Part shown: positions 12,431 through 22,848 of the stretch, piece after piece | How the letters are laid out: every line of letters starts with the position of its first letter | Position numbering within the stretch: the first letter of the stretch is position 1 | Source of the DNA: Eopsaltria australis | Taxonomy: Eukaryota; Chordata; Aves; Passeriformes; Petroicidae | Reading direction: 5' to 3' | Length of the DNA: 64,000 nucleotides | Assembly: GCA_034509425.1 (NCBI GenBank) | Contig: JAVTVJ010000518.1 | Location: 930,001-994,000, forward strand | Notes under the pieces: generated by a model | Seen by the model: the letters and a program-made list of their open reading frames with translations, nothing else | Told to the model about the DNA's origin: nothing | Database searches by the model: none | Position numbers and translations under genes: made by a program

Positions 12431-13435
12431 GTCAAATCATGCAGTTCTTGTGTCCTGATTCCTAAGTACCTTCGCTGAATAAATGCACAAAGTTGAAGTT
12501 GAACCCAGTGGCCCAGAGGTTTCTCCTTCCCGCCCTGCTTGAACACCAGCAATATCTCTAAGTTAATCTGATACCCAAGGCCAGACCATGGGCCCTTTCC
12601 TTAAGTGTCTCAGATCTTGTGCATTTGCAGATGCATGTCTTCCTTAATTAACACCTTGAAATGCCCCAGCAAATTTCACACACAGAAACAGAGAATAAGG
12701 TCAGACAGAAAAGATCCGAGGCTCAGTCAGACAAGTGTGCTGACAAGCAGCTTGTTTACAGATGACCAGATATTTTTATTATCCCCTTCTCTCCGTTTTC
12801 CCATTCAAATTGGCATTGTTGTTGTTCTTCCCTTTGCCCCCTTCCTTTGGAAAGGTTCATCCCTTTCCAATTATCTCATATCCAACAGCATTTTATGGTC
12901 TCTTCTGTCAGCTAAATCTCAGGCCAATCCCTCAGCAGCTGTCAGCATATTTTAGCACACTGTTGCATATCTTAGCTCACACTGAGTCCAAAAAATTACA
13001 ATCTGAATGAACAAATGATGTAATAAAAGGAAAATATATTGTTGGTGAGTACCAGACAATTCACATCTAAAATATAACTAACTACATACATAATTATGGC
13101 CTTTAATGAAAACAACCATAAATCATATAACAGATCTTTTAACTGTAGACAGTGCTTGGAAAACCATAGCTCAGCACTCTGTTAAAGTAAAAAATTGAAG
13201 AGTATGTTCTAATATGTAACGTATCTGTCTGTGTGAAGTTAGTTCGATGTTTCTTTTTCAAAGGATGAATGAAAATAGCAGAATAGGTTCCAGGAAGAAC
13301 AAAGAAACTAAATTATGTGAAAATAAGTTAAAGTCAATGACCAGCTGTTTCTGTTTGTTTTCATTTCTGTCTTTCAAAAGATTGGCCCACAAGAGCTGCA
13401 GTCTGGTATTTTATCTGGGAGAACAACATATATTT

Positions 13436-13583
13436 TTGCCTCCTTCTCCTTCCCCCAAGACTTCCTTTGTTTTTCCTTTTTCTCCTTTCATTCCACTGGC
13501 AATAGTTTGGTTTTTTCCCTTTTCCATGCTTGGGCCTCCATATTTTCTTTCTCCTTCACAGCTCCTCTACCAGCCTCTTGACA
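13436..13583 (+). other. pyrimidine-rich tract
   Basis: Runs of C and T ('ctccttctccttcccc', 'ttcctttttctcctttc') dominate about 150 bp. The tract accounts for the 120-codon Ser/Phe/Pro-rich frame at 13247-13609, which should not be taken as a gene. It ends in an acceptor-like CACAG at about 13558-13562, with no exon recognised after it. Confidence 0.6.
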
Positions 13584-14323
13584 CTACTGTTATGACACAG
13601 ACCTCCTAAGATTATTATTCTTTTTGTTTTCTTTTTCTGCTTGCAATCATGTTTCAAATAATTTACAATCGTATAATTGCAGAATAAAGAGCATGTATCT
13701 TCTGCCTTATTACAGAACAACAGCAAAACCACATACAAAGAAGAAGAAAACAAGGAAGCATGTGCACGTGCAATCAATCTAATCTCTCCCTTCCCAACCA
13801 CCAAATTTACAAAAAGCAGACATTCAGATTGTTTGTCATTTGAGGGAGTTAATTTTTCATCTCTTTAGTAGTTTGTTTTCAGTAATATACAGGATGACTC
13901 TGCTGTTAGATAAATGTATATGTAAACATTAATGAACATTTTTGTTAGTGAAAAATCAGGCTATGATGCTTTTTGAGTCATTTGTTCATGTGAATTTTCC
14001 ATCCTCATGGATCAGTCAATATAATTTTGACAAGGGGTACACAGCAAGTACACATTAGCTTCAGACTACCTTCCTCCCTGAAGAGAGAGGGTATGGATAT
14101 AAAGGGTAGGAACTGGGATCCAAGTGATAAAAATTTCCCATGATTTTCTACAATATCTTGTTCAAATATGCTCTTCCTTTTACAGTTAAGCCCAGCTTAG
14201 GCAGTAGATAATTGTAGACATTTTTATCTGTCTTTGACATTTAGCAGATCTATGATTCCAGATAGAAAATTTACAAAACCGCATTAAGCAAAAGATTTGA
14301 ATAGAATTCCCTCCAAAAGATGA

Positions 14324-14369
<46 letters not shown>
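14324..14369 (+). repeat. (GT)n(TA)n compound microsatellite
   Basis: GTGTGTG (14324-14330) followed by 39 bases of alternating TA (14331-14369). Likely length-polymorphic. It produces the poly(Ile-Tyr) stretches in antisense frames. Confidence 0.95.
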
Positions 14370-14372
<3 letters not shown>

Positions 14373-16490
14373 TCTCTGTAAGCAAGATTGAAATGAACCA
14401 GGAATGTTAACATTGTGGTTCATCACTAAATAAGCATGTGCAATATTCTTATTTAAGAAAGGATTGAGTAGTATTTGTGCTTCGTATCTTAAAACTGAGG
14501 GGGGAAAATTGAATTCTGTACATTTCAGCAGGTGAGAAAGAAATGAGATCCCATTTATCAAACAGACTTACATTAAGCTTTTTACATCTGCTTCTCATCA
14601 ATCACATCTCTGTCATAGGCAGTACTGCAAAATTCAATAACTTTTTCTTTGTCATTGAAGACTGCTTGAGGCAATCAAGAGACATTTCCAAATTCACCAA
14701 TATGCATTCTAAGTATCACAACAGGGGAAAATATACAATCCCAGAGGAATCTTTTTTTGTCAAACAGCTGAGCTGGAATTTGTTTAATCAGCTGAGCTTT
14801 GTAACAGTTGGAAAATAAAGCAGAGAAAGGAAATAACCCGCACCCCCCAAAACAAATAAACAAACAAAAAAAACCCCATAAAAATCCTGAAACAGAGCCC
14901 AACAATCACACCCTCTGCAAGAAAGCGGAAACATGTATTTTAAGAAATACAAGATTTTTCTGTTTGACAGTTTGATTTTGATTTATGAAGAATATTTTTC
15001 AGCTGTAACCAAACAGAAGCCTGTAAAACTTACACAACTGGCATGCCTTGAATGCAAATACAAGTAAATATACCGAACCAGTGTGACTAATAAGAGTATA
15101 TAAACATTTTTTAGCACTGTGATAACACAGCTGCACACAACATATGAGCACTTTAGGTAAGTATGTGAGCAATGTAACCATCAAAGAGCAAAGACTTCTG
15201 CAGTTGTACTTCAGTAGCATGCAAAATTATGAGAGGGGCAACATAACTTGCAAGATGAGTAACAACAAGCAAGATGAGAGCAGGGGACTCCAAATGGCAG
15301 GATATATTGCTGAAAAACCTGGAGCTGATTGCTGGCAAAAACTCAGTAACAGTACTGAAGGCAGACAAATCCCTCTTCCCTCCTGGTAGTGATTAAGAAG
15401 CATAAAAACATCAAACATGAAGAGGAAAGATAGTGAAGACAACAACACCATTTCTTTCACTGACAAGTTTTCAAAGAATTCTTATTAGCACAAATATAAT
15501 TACTATAGAAAAAGAAATAAAGAGAAACAAAGAATTTTGAAACAGAAACAATCACAGCAGTAAAGTACAATTTAATTTGGTGTAAACGTGTTTCTTAGTA
15601 TCTATCCAATTTCTATTGCTACGTCCATGCTTCCATTGCTTCTTGGAATCCTAATATATATTCAGTATTGAAATGATAAGTCATTATCATACTGGGTAAT
15701 ATCAGGTTGGTGATGAAGATTTCTTCCTCCTCACTGTAAGATGTACTTGGCATTATTATATAATTTTTAAAATGTCTTACTGTTTGCTTTTTCTTCATTG
15801 ATGTGAAACTTCATATTATGTCTCAATTTATTATATTCGTCTGGTTTGTATATGTTAGATATCTGCATTTTTTATCCTTGTTAACTCCAAACCTAACTTT
15901 CTACAGTTCCCAGCTCTGTAGTTCACTGAACTTTGAGATGTTCTTACAATATTAATATTTTCAGTGCCAGTCCCTGTCCCCTCTCTTGTGTCCTACATAT
16001 GCACACTGCATCTTGCATCCCTAAATTTCAAAATTTTCATTACTGTATCTTGTCTATATGTCTGTATATTACTACATCAATATGTTAGAGTTACCAGTAC
16101 TTCATTCTACACAAATACTCCTTTCTACTGTGGCACTTATTTTGACACTACGCAAATATAAACAAAATTTATCAGACACAGACCCCTGGTCATTAGAAAA
16201 AAATTGCTGTTACATATAAACCAAGTGAAAAAAAAAAAAAACCCTATCAGGTCAAGTTCATGAAAACCCTTACAAGCCTCAGTTCTGACAGCCTGCAATC
16301 TTGGTGTAAAACCCATGGCTTGCTACCATCAACAATATCACTCTATTTGCAGGACTAACAAAGAAAATCTGAAACAGAAATATCTCTTCTGAGGAAAAAT
16401 TGTGGTTCATCCACACCAGAAGCAAACAACTCTCAGTGAGCCTTATTTCTCTTTGGCACTTAGCAATGAGGTCACCCATCCCACCCTCAC

Positions 16491-16503
16491 CCAGCAGAGG
16501 GTG
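16491..16503 (+). promoter_or_regulatory. CTCF-like motif
   Basis: CCAGCAGAGGGTG fits the vertebrate CTCF core CCASYAGRKGGCR at all but one position (T for C near the end). It lies in a locally GC-richer stretch (about 16465-16600). A single motif match is weak evidence of binding. Confidence 0.3.
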
Positions 16504-19500
16504 TACAACAGCACTGGGCATGAACAGTGCCTGTGCCATAACCCTTGTCTCTCTCCAAAGTTACAGAGGTGGGTATGGGGTCATTTTGACTCAGTGGGAA
16601 AGGCAGTCTACAGGAGAAAGTCAGAAGTTGCACCACATCTGAACTCTGATTTCATTGTGAAGTGAATGATGACATTTCAGAAATTTATGACTTTTGGGGT
16701 TTTGATTGATTTAGGTGTGGTTGAATGTATGCTGTTGGAGGTTTTGGTTGGTTGGTTTGGTTTGGTTTAGGTTTAGGTTTTTTTTTTTCCCAAAACTCTT
16801 CCTCTTGTAGTTTCTGTCATTGACTTCTATGTTAAAGTCTTTGAATACATTTTTCATAGAATTTTTGTTGGTTTGGTTTTAGTTTTTAAAGACAGTAAAT
16901 CCAATTTAAAATCATTAAGATGTAGGCATCCTGTGACATATTTTACTACTGTTTTTTTTTCTTTAGTAATGTCTAAGCTACTTGAGTGTCACAGAGACAG
17001 TAAGTAAAACAGTCAAAAGGAAAAATCTTGTCTGAAGTATGTCTGCATGTCATATTGGTAAACTTCCATGTAATCACAAATATCAGAGCCTTACATCAGT
17101 GGTACACAAATCTCAGAGCTTTTTAAATGTTTCATTTCCAGTCCCATCTGGTTTATAAGTGTGAAGGCTGGGGAAAGCTCTTAGAAGTTTCTTAGCTCAA
17201 TCTGATAGAATAAAATGGAACAGTCACATCCCATCCCTTGCTAAAGAATTAAGATGATGGCTCTGCAGAACATCAGGAAGAAGTTTAATTGGCTTTAATG
17301 CCAGCAGTTTACTGACAAGTGAGACCTTTAAGTCTGCCACTCTGCTTTGCACACTTGACTGCATTTGGAGCAGGTTATCTTCCTAAGAGATCAAAGAAAA
17401 CAATTTCAAATACTGGATGGAATTTTCTTTAAAATTTTGTAGCACATCATAAATTATAAATATGCTTTACAAGATCACTGTGAGGAATTATTGCTCAAAT
17501 GGCACTGGAGCTCACAACCACCTTCTGTTTCTGAGCCTCTTGGTTGTGAACTGACAAATGAGGAATGAAAGGACAGTGTTACTTGATAAGATTCCAATTT
17601 GATGATAAGTATAAACTGCTGGACATAGAAAAATTTCCAAAAATATCCATTTCATACCACATGTAATATGTGACAGTTATAATTGCTTAGAATTTAAATA
17701 TGCTTTTAAAGTTTTACTCCTGCCAAAAATATTTTAGAATTCCTATGTATAGGTTATGTTTACATTATTAACTGGTAATTTGTTCGAGGAAGTGAAAACA
17801 GAATACATTTCCTACATCTTTTTTTTTTGTGTGGGGGTGAAATTATACAAAGATTGAGAAAAATAGGGAAAATTTCACTGGAGTACGAAAAATAAACAAT
17901 AAACTTACTAGTGTTTGGAATATCCATTTAAGGGTAACAGAAGGCTGCCATCTCCAGTATTTGAACTTCATGGGGATTAATTACAATTCAGAAATTATGC
18001 CATAATTTGCCAAATTGACAAGATGTGGAACAACCTGTAGCATACAATTCAAAAAGTAATGATCTATTCATTCAAAGTAAGTGATAATAAGCACATAGAA
18101 TCAGAAAACTGGAAGAAAATACCTTGCACCTCCATTCTTTCCTTATACAACGAAGATTTAATTGGTTGATTATTTGCTATATCATCTTCCTGGAAGCACT
18201 CAGATATTTTTAAGTATGCATGAATCAAGTTGTGCAAATGAGCTCACTTCTCTTAAATTCATGGCTGACTGGAAACTCTCAATTACTTCTGTGACCACCA
18301 CAACAGATTTTCTGTCATCTTGAGAAATACAGATATAACAATGTCAGCATATGTGATGCTTTCACATTGTTCTGGCAGGGCACTACCATTCAGTAGACCT
18401 TCATAAAACTTTGAGCACCTATACACCTTTTCATATTAAAATAGTAGCAATGCACAAGGATCCAAGACCTGCCTATTTTCAAAGAAGGTTTAATACAAGA
18501 GTTATTTTAATTAAAAAATATTAGGAGACTGTGTCTTGTTCTTCCACATAACTATTACTTTATAAAGCCACCAGAAAAGGCTCACCTCTTTTTATTTTCA
18601 TGTATGTATTTCAGGTGTATTAATCAAAGCTTGCATGCAAGGCAGTTTGCAAACATAATATATAAACACCCTCAAAAGGAAAAGAAATCATCTCAAGGAA
18701 TGTTGGGCTGTTTCAATGTTTCTTACTCAACTTCATATAAAACCTCAGATTTCAGTTGGAATTAATGACATTTCATATCAACCTATAAATTGTCAATTTA
18801 TTATTGTCTCAAAAAAATTAGAAAGTTTCTCTTTCAAATTGGATTTTATGACTGTCATATAAGTATTTACTGAAGGACGAGGGCTTGCAAAACTCCATTC
18901 AATAAAATTATGTTTCCCTATGTATTTCAAGAGCATAAATGTTTTTCCTATGAGCACTTACTTTCTTGCTTTGGTCTTCTATAATTCTAATTCTAATACT
19001 CTTATTTAAGTCTTATATGTGGAATGCCTTGCCTAGTGAAATTCATACTATTATGTTGCAAAACTGGTTAATTTTCTATTTCATGGGTGACCCTGGTGTG
19101 TAGTGAAAGCATTAGAGCTCTCAGAAACATCTCTTTAGTGACCCTCAGGTAACCTACAGCTTTTCTTTGTCATTTGAGGGATGTTATGTCAGAAATGTTC
19201 TCTCGTTGTTTCCGGAGAGTATAAAGTAGAGTTATGGATTGTTTTACAAAATTGTACTAACCTGAAAGAGCAGTCATATTTCAGGAACACTGAACAATGT
19301 CACCACTGTTACTTCAGGGGAAACCACAGGATCAAGGTTAAAAATCTAAATTGTATAAATAAGTAGCAAAATTGATATATGTTCATTTGAAAAAGAGAAT
19401 AAAAAAGAAGCTGCGACTATTACAGAAATTAAGAAAAAAAAGTGAGATAATAGTGAGAAGTTCAGATATAAAATATTATTATTTGTGAATGTCATGAAAA
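16504..19500. other. non-coding stretch before the nested LTRs
   Basis: Holds the G/T low-complexity tract at 16742-16788. A 'catagaatcagaaaactgg' near 18097 faintly resembles a CR1 end, but nothing after it supports that. No gene was seen. Confidence 0.55.
16742..16788 (+). repeat. TTGG/TTTGG/TTTAGG low-complexity tract
   Basis: Units drift from TTGG through TTTGG to TTTAGG and end in a T-run. It is not vertebrate telomere repeat (TTAGGG). Confidence 0.8.
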
Positions 19501-19960
19501 TGTTGCAGTTTAACACATTTGGCAATTAAGCCCTACACAGCCACTCTTTCACTCCCCAACAAGGGTTTGTGGGGCAGAATTAGAAGAGTAAAAGAGAGAA
19601 AATTCGTGGGTAGAATTACAGAGAATTTTAAAACTAAAAGAAAAAAAAATTGCAAGGACAAAAAGCAGAGCAAAAATACAAAACGAGAGGAAGATCAAGC
19701 CAAAGAAAAGCAAATTATGGATAACCCCCTAAATTCTCACCACTAACCACCAATGACCAGCCAGTCCCTGATCAATAGCAGCCCCCCTCAAATTTCATCT
19801 CCCCAGATTTTATCAGTGAGTATGATGTTATATTGTACTGAATATCCCTCTGGTCAGTTGGGGTCAACTGTCCCAGATGTGTCCCCTGATGCCTTTTTCT
19901 GGTCTTAGGAAATAAAGGCTCAGACATGGTTAGAGGGTTGGGGGTTGTTTACTTCGGTAT

Positions 19961-19966
19961 TTTAAT
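19961..19966 (-). terminator. poly(A) signal ATTAAA of the nested LTR
   Basis: TTTAAT on the + strand is ATTAAA on the minus strand, just downstream in LTR sense of the GC-rich presumed R region. That leaves about 75 bp as U5. Confidence 0.45.
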
Positions 19967-20184
19967 AGGATCCCGTTCGATGGCTTCTGCCGTCCAGGTA
20001 GAACACGCCGCAAAAGCCCCGTCCCCCCAGTCGAGGATACAATTAAAGACTCTACACATTAGCATATCTACCAGGAGGGCCCAATAAGGGGACTGAGTGG
20101 GCTAACTTCTAGTTTACAAAATCTGTCCTACTAGGAGACCTTGAGGGCCCACGAAAACAGTGTTTGGTCTTTTAATTCTATGTA

Positions 20185-20229
20185 GTTTCAGGGGTGTTTA
20201 GTCTACCAGCCTACTAAACACCATGAAAC
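20185..20229. repeat. large imperfect inverted repeat inside the nested LTR
   Basis: GGTGTTTAGT (20192-20201) and ACTAAACACC (20212-20221) pair perfectly around a 10-nt loop. Flanking GTTTCA/TGAAAC extends the stem to about 17 bp with one mismatch or bulge. It lies in the presumed U3 of the minus-strand LTR. Confidence 0.8.
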
Positions 20230-20495
20230 CAGGCTAAACTATCACCTGAAGCATCACAAGTATGCATGCTAATACTTGTGAATATAGGGAACAGTGTAAG
20301 AAGTATTCAGAAGAAAAGCAGAAAAATCCTTCAGGCATCAGCCCTCCCAACCTTCTGCCTACCACCAGCCTACTCACTGGCAGGGCAGTGTGACATCCAT
20401 GTGTTATCAAAACTATTTCCAGCACAAATCTAAAACCCAGCCCAAGACTAGTTACTGTGAAGAAACTTAACTCTATCCCAGCCAAATGCACTACA

Positions 20496-22437
20496 ATAAG
20501 AAATTGAGGTGATGGAACAAGAGATCCATATTTTTCTTGCCCATTAGGTGTCCAAAAGAGCAACATCAATATGACTAAATAAAGATGACTGCTCAGTAGA
20601 GTTTAAATCCAAGGTAGAAGTATAAGATCTAGTCCTCCATGTGTTACTGGTGACAGGTGAAACACTTCTGAAAGAACCTGCTGCAGTTTCATACAGCCGG
20701 AATGGCCCAAGTGGACTAAAATGGACACGTTATCCCTCTGGAGTCTGTTTCAACTCTTGAAAATTTCCTTCTTTGGGTATTCATTAGGCATTCAAAAACT
20801 TAAATGCAAGTTAAATATGTATTTTAAGGAAACAATTATTATTAGGGGGACATATTTCCATAACAAAACAAAGTCTGACATTAATTGATTCACCACAGAA
20901 TCTCGAGCATATTTTTGAAGACATAGATACAGAACTGAATTCTGAGGAGCACAGGGACTGATTTTGCCTTCTTTCACAATGTGATAACTGCATTGCTCCC
21001 CTTTTTACAAAGGAGAGGTGGAATTCTCAAACTCTTTAAAGAGTGAAATTTCTCTGTCTCATACCAAAACCAAACCAAAACTTCAGTGTCCATAGGCCCC
21101 CAGATGTCTCTCACATATAGTACATGTCTTCAGAGATATCACTTCTTGATACTCAGTCATTGACAGGCATACTTTTGTCTCTTTTGATTAACAAACATCT
21201 CAGACAAAATTAGCCAAAAATTAGTTTACTGCTCCATGATACTACGCTTTCACTACAGTCAATGGACAGACAATGGTACTCCAGGGTGTAAGCCATTCCC
21301 CCTTTCTTAGAAAAATCTTTTAATATGGGGTAATTTTCTCTAAAGCTGTGTCTGTTTCTTTCTAATGATTAAAAAAGCAACCAAACTGCTACCTCACATC
21401 TGAATTGTGCATCAGCTACTTAAATATAGGTTTCTAGTACCATTACAAGTAGTTTTTGGGTAATTTTTCTGGCCTCTAACTGCTGCCCCAGAGGAACACA
21501 TGTCGTCTGTGTTCCTGTCTCTTCAAATTGTAAAGAATCAGAAAGACAGGTAAATTAATTTTTAACATTGTATGAGAAACGCCTTGAACTAGAATTTCAG
21601 AACTAAATTCTCTGTGTCTTGATAAAAGTATTGGCTTCAGCACATCTTGGTGCTGCAAAATAAAGCTCTGTCTCAGAAGTAAGACATAGAAATGCAGGCT
21701 TTAATCTTTCAGTATCCAGGGCATACTCACGCTGCTCGTGTAATTAATTATGGAATGAAAGTTCAAGTTGCAATAAAATTTGAAGTGGCATGAATTAGTT
21801 CAACAAAATTGAAACTGGGGGACCCTGCTGATATTATTGAAGAACAGAAAGTTGGTTTTAATATTTGTGTCACTCAGCAGAGAGATTTTCATTACCTTCA
21901 ATTCCTCAGTATTAATCCATTTGAAAGAGACAGGCTACTGAAAATTCATGACAAGAAATTCATGTAAGGGCATTTAGAAAAAAGATACACCTTCAGTCAT
22001 GCTGGTCCAGCGTCACTGAATTTAGCAGGGCTCCCTGACTGCAATGAAAAAAACAAACTTGTGTACAACTGCAAAATATGCAGAAGAAATAGAATAAAAA
22101 AGTGTGAGATTGATCAGACTTCTAGGGGTGATATATGTTTGAACAAATGCAGAAATCTAAAGTGCAAATACTATGCCCAGAGAAATCTCTGAAATACCTC
22201 ATGGAGAGCAATTCATCTTGCAAGAGCATAAGTCAGGACATAGGTGAGTCCAGTTTAAAAAGTACATGTTTCCTTTCACTGACTAGAAATAGTTGAACTG
22301 AGTACAAAAAATATGTAAACAACTTAACTAGCCATTTCAAATGAGGGAAGGTTAAATATATTGCAACAATTTATTATCATACATTCTTTCTTATTATTAT
22401 ATGCATGCCTATATTACTATCTCAACAAATCATTTAA
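20496..22437. other. non-coding stretch with one stop-poor frame
   Basis: No interspersed repeat was recognised. On the + strand, the frame that runs 21683-22189 has only two internal stops (21791, 21964) in about 169 codons, and its last third is cysteine-rich. It could be a decayed coding sequence or chance. It is discussed as a finding, not called as a gene. Confidence 0.5.
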
Positions 22438-22848
22438 TGTATAGAAGGAGAATTGTTTGGATTGAGAAGGACCTCAAAAATGATCTAGTTCCAATCCCTC
22501 TTCCCATGGGCAGGGATACCTTCCACTAGACCAGGTTTCTCAAAGCCCCATCAAATCTGGTCTTGAACACTTCCAGGGGTGGTGCATCCACAACTTCTCT
22601 AGGCAATCTGTTTCAATGCCTCACCACTTTCACAGCAAGGAATTTCTTCCTAACATCTAAACCTACCTTCTTTCAGTTTAAACCATTCCACCTTGTCCTT
22701 CACGCTCCTGCAAAAGTCCCTCTCCAGCCTTCTTTTTTTTCTAGGCCTCCTTTAAGTACTTAAAGGCTGTTAGGTCTCACCAGTTTTCTCTTCTCTAGAC
22801 TTAACAACCCAAATTCTCTCAGCCTGTCCTCCATCTCAAGTCTATGGT
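22438..22848 (-). mobile_element. CR1: CR1 LINE 3' end, antisense, about 410 bp
   Basis: A clear run of antisense CR1 3'-region blocks in order: 'gatctagttccaatccc', 'cccatgggcagggatacct', 'ccactagaccaggtttctca', 'cttgaacacttccagggg', 'ggcaatctgtttcaatgcc', 'aatttcttcctaaca', 'ctctccagccttc' and 'ctctcagcctgtcct'. This is the best-preserved CR1 copy in the window. It is 5'-truncated in CR1 sense at about 22848. The open frame at 22563-22763 is the antisense of this repeat, not a gene. Confidence 0.95.

Larger units (their letters stand above)
12431..16490. other. non-coding stretch with a pyrimidine tract and TA microsatellite
   Basis: No repeat family was recognised. 12440-13000 is less AT-biased and has few low-complexity runs, so it may be a conserved non-coding element. 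13436-13583 is pyrimidine-rich and ends in a splice-acceptor-like '..ctttctccttcacag'. 14324-14369 is a GT/TA microsatellite. The overlapping frames of 60-120 codons on both strands look like chance. Confidence 0.55.
19887..20340 (-). mobile_element. younger LTR nested inside an older LTR, antisense
   Basis: Sits exactly where the host LTR's 'gtgtcccc' and 'ccctcccaac' blocks should join. It begins TGATGCCT and ends AGGCATCA, an 8-bp terminal inverted repeat with the TG..CA ends of a retroviral LTR. Flanks are cccc (19883-19886) and gccc (20341-20344), a possible 4-bp target duplication with one mismatch. Read on the minus strand, an AT-rich U3, a CpG-dense GC-rich segment (19970-20040) and an ATTAAA signal (+ strand 19961-19966) follow in LTR order. 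The surviving CpGs indicate a younger age than the rest of the window. No internal viral sequence is present, so it is a solo LTR. The family was not identified. Confidence 0.75.
19501..20495 (-). mobile_element. old solo LTR, class-III-like, split by a younger LTR
   Basis: Two parts: 19501-19886 and 20341-20495. The left part opens 'tgttgcagtttaaca', then '..cacagcca' and '..ctggtcagttggggtcaa'. The right part closes '..aactctatcccagcc'. The same blocks in the same order occur at 29676-30253 and, inverted, at 49622-50187, so the three are copies of one LTR family common in birds. Without the 454-bp insert it is about 541 bp, against 578 and 566 bp for its relatives. The right part lacks about 60-80 bp present in the 29676 copy. 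No clear 5-bp target duplication remains. No viral genes adjoin. Confidence 0.75.

Noticed and set aside
12605..13609. Frames of 116, 82 and 120 codons on the + strand as exons
   Set aside because: Their peptides mirror pyrimidine-rich composition (Ser, Phe, Pro, Leu). No splice pairs join them and no family is recognised.
16742..16788. Interstitial telomere repeat (TTTAGG units)
   Set aside because: The unit drifts from TTGG to TTTAGG and is not the vertebrate TTAGGG. It is low-complexity DNA.
18097..18420. CR1 3' end starting 'catagaatcagaaaactgg'
   Set aside because: Only the first 20-30 bp resemble CR1. The ordered downstream blocks are missing.
22068..22190. Resemblance of the cysteine pattern to a nuclear-receptor second zinc finger
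   Set aside because: Several spacings are off by one or more residues (7, 10, 3, 4 instead of 5, 9, 2, 4). The first finger and the usual flanking residues are absent, so this is probably coincidence.
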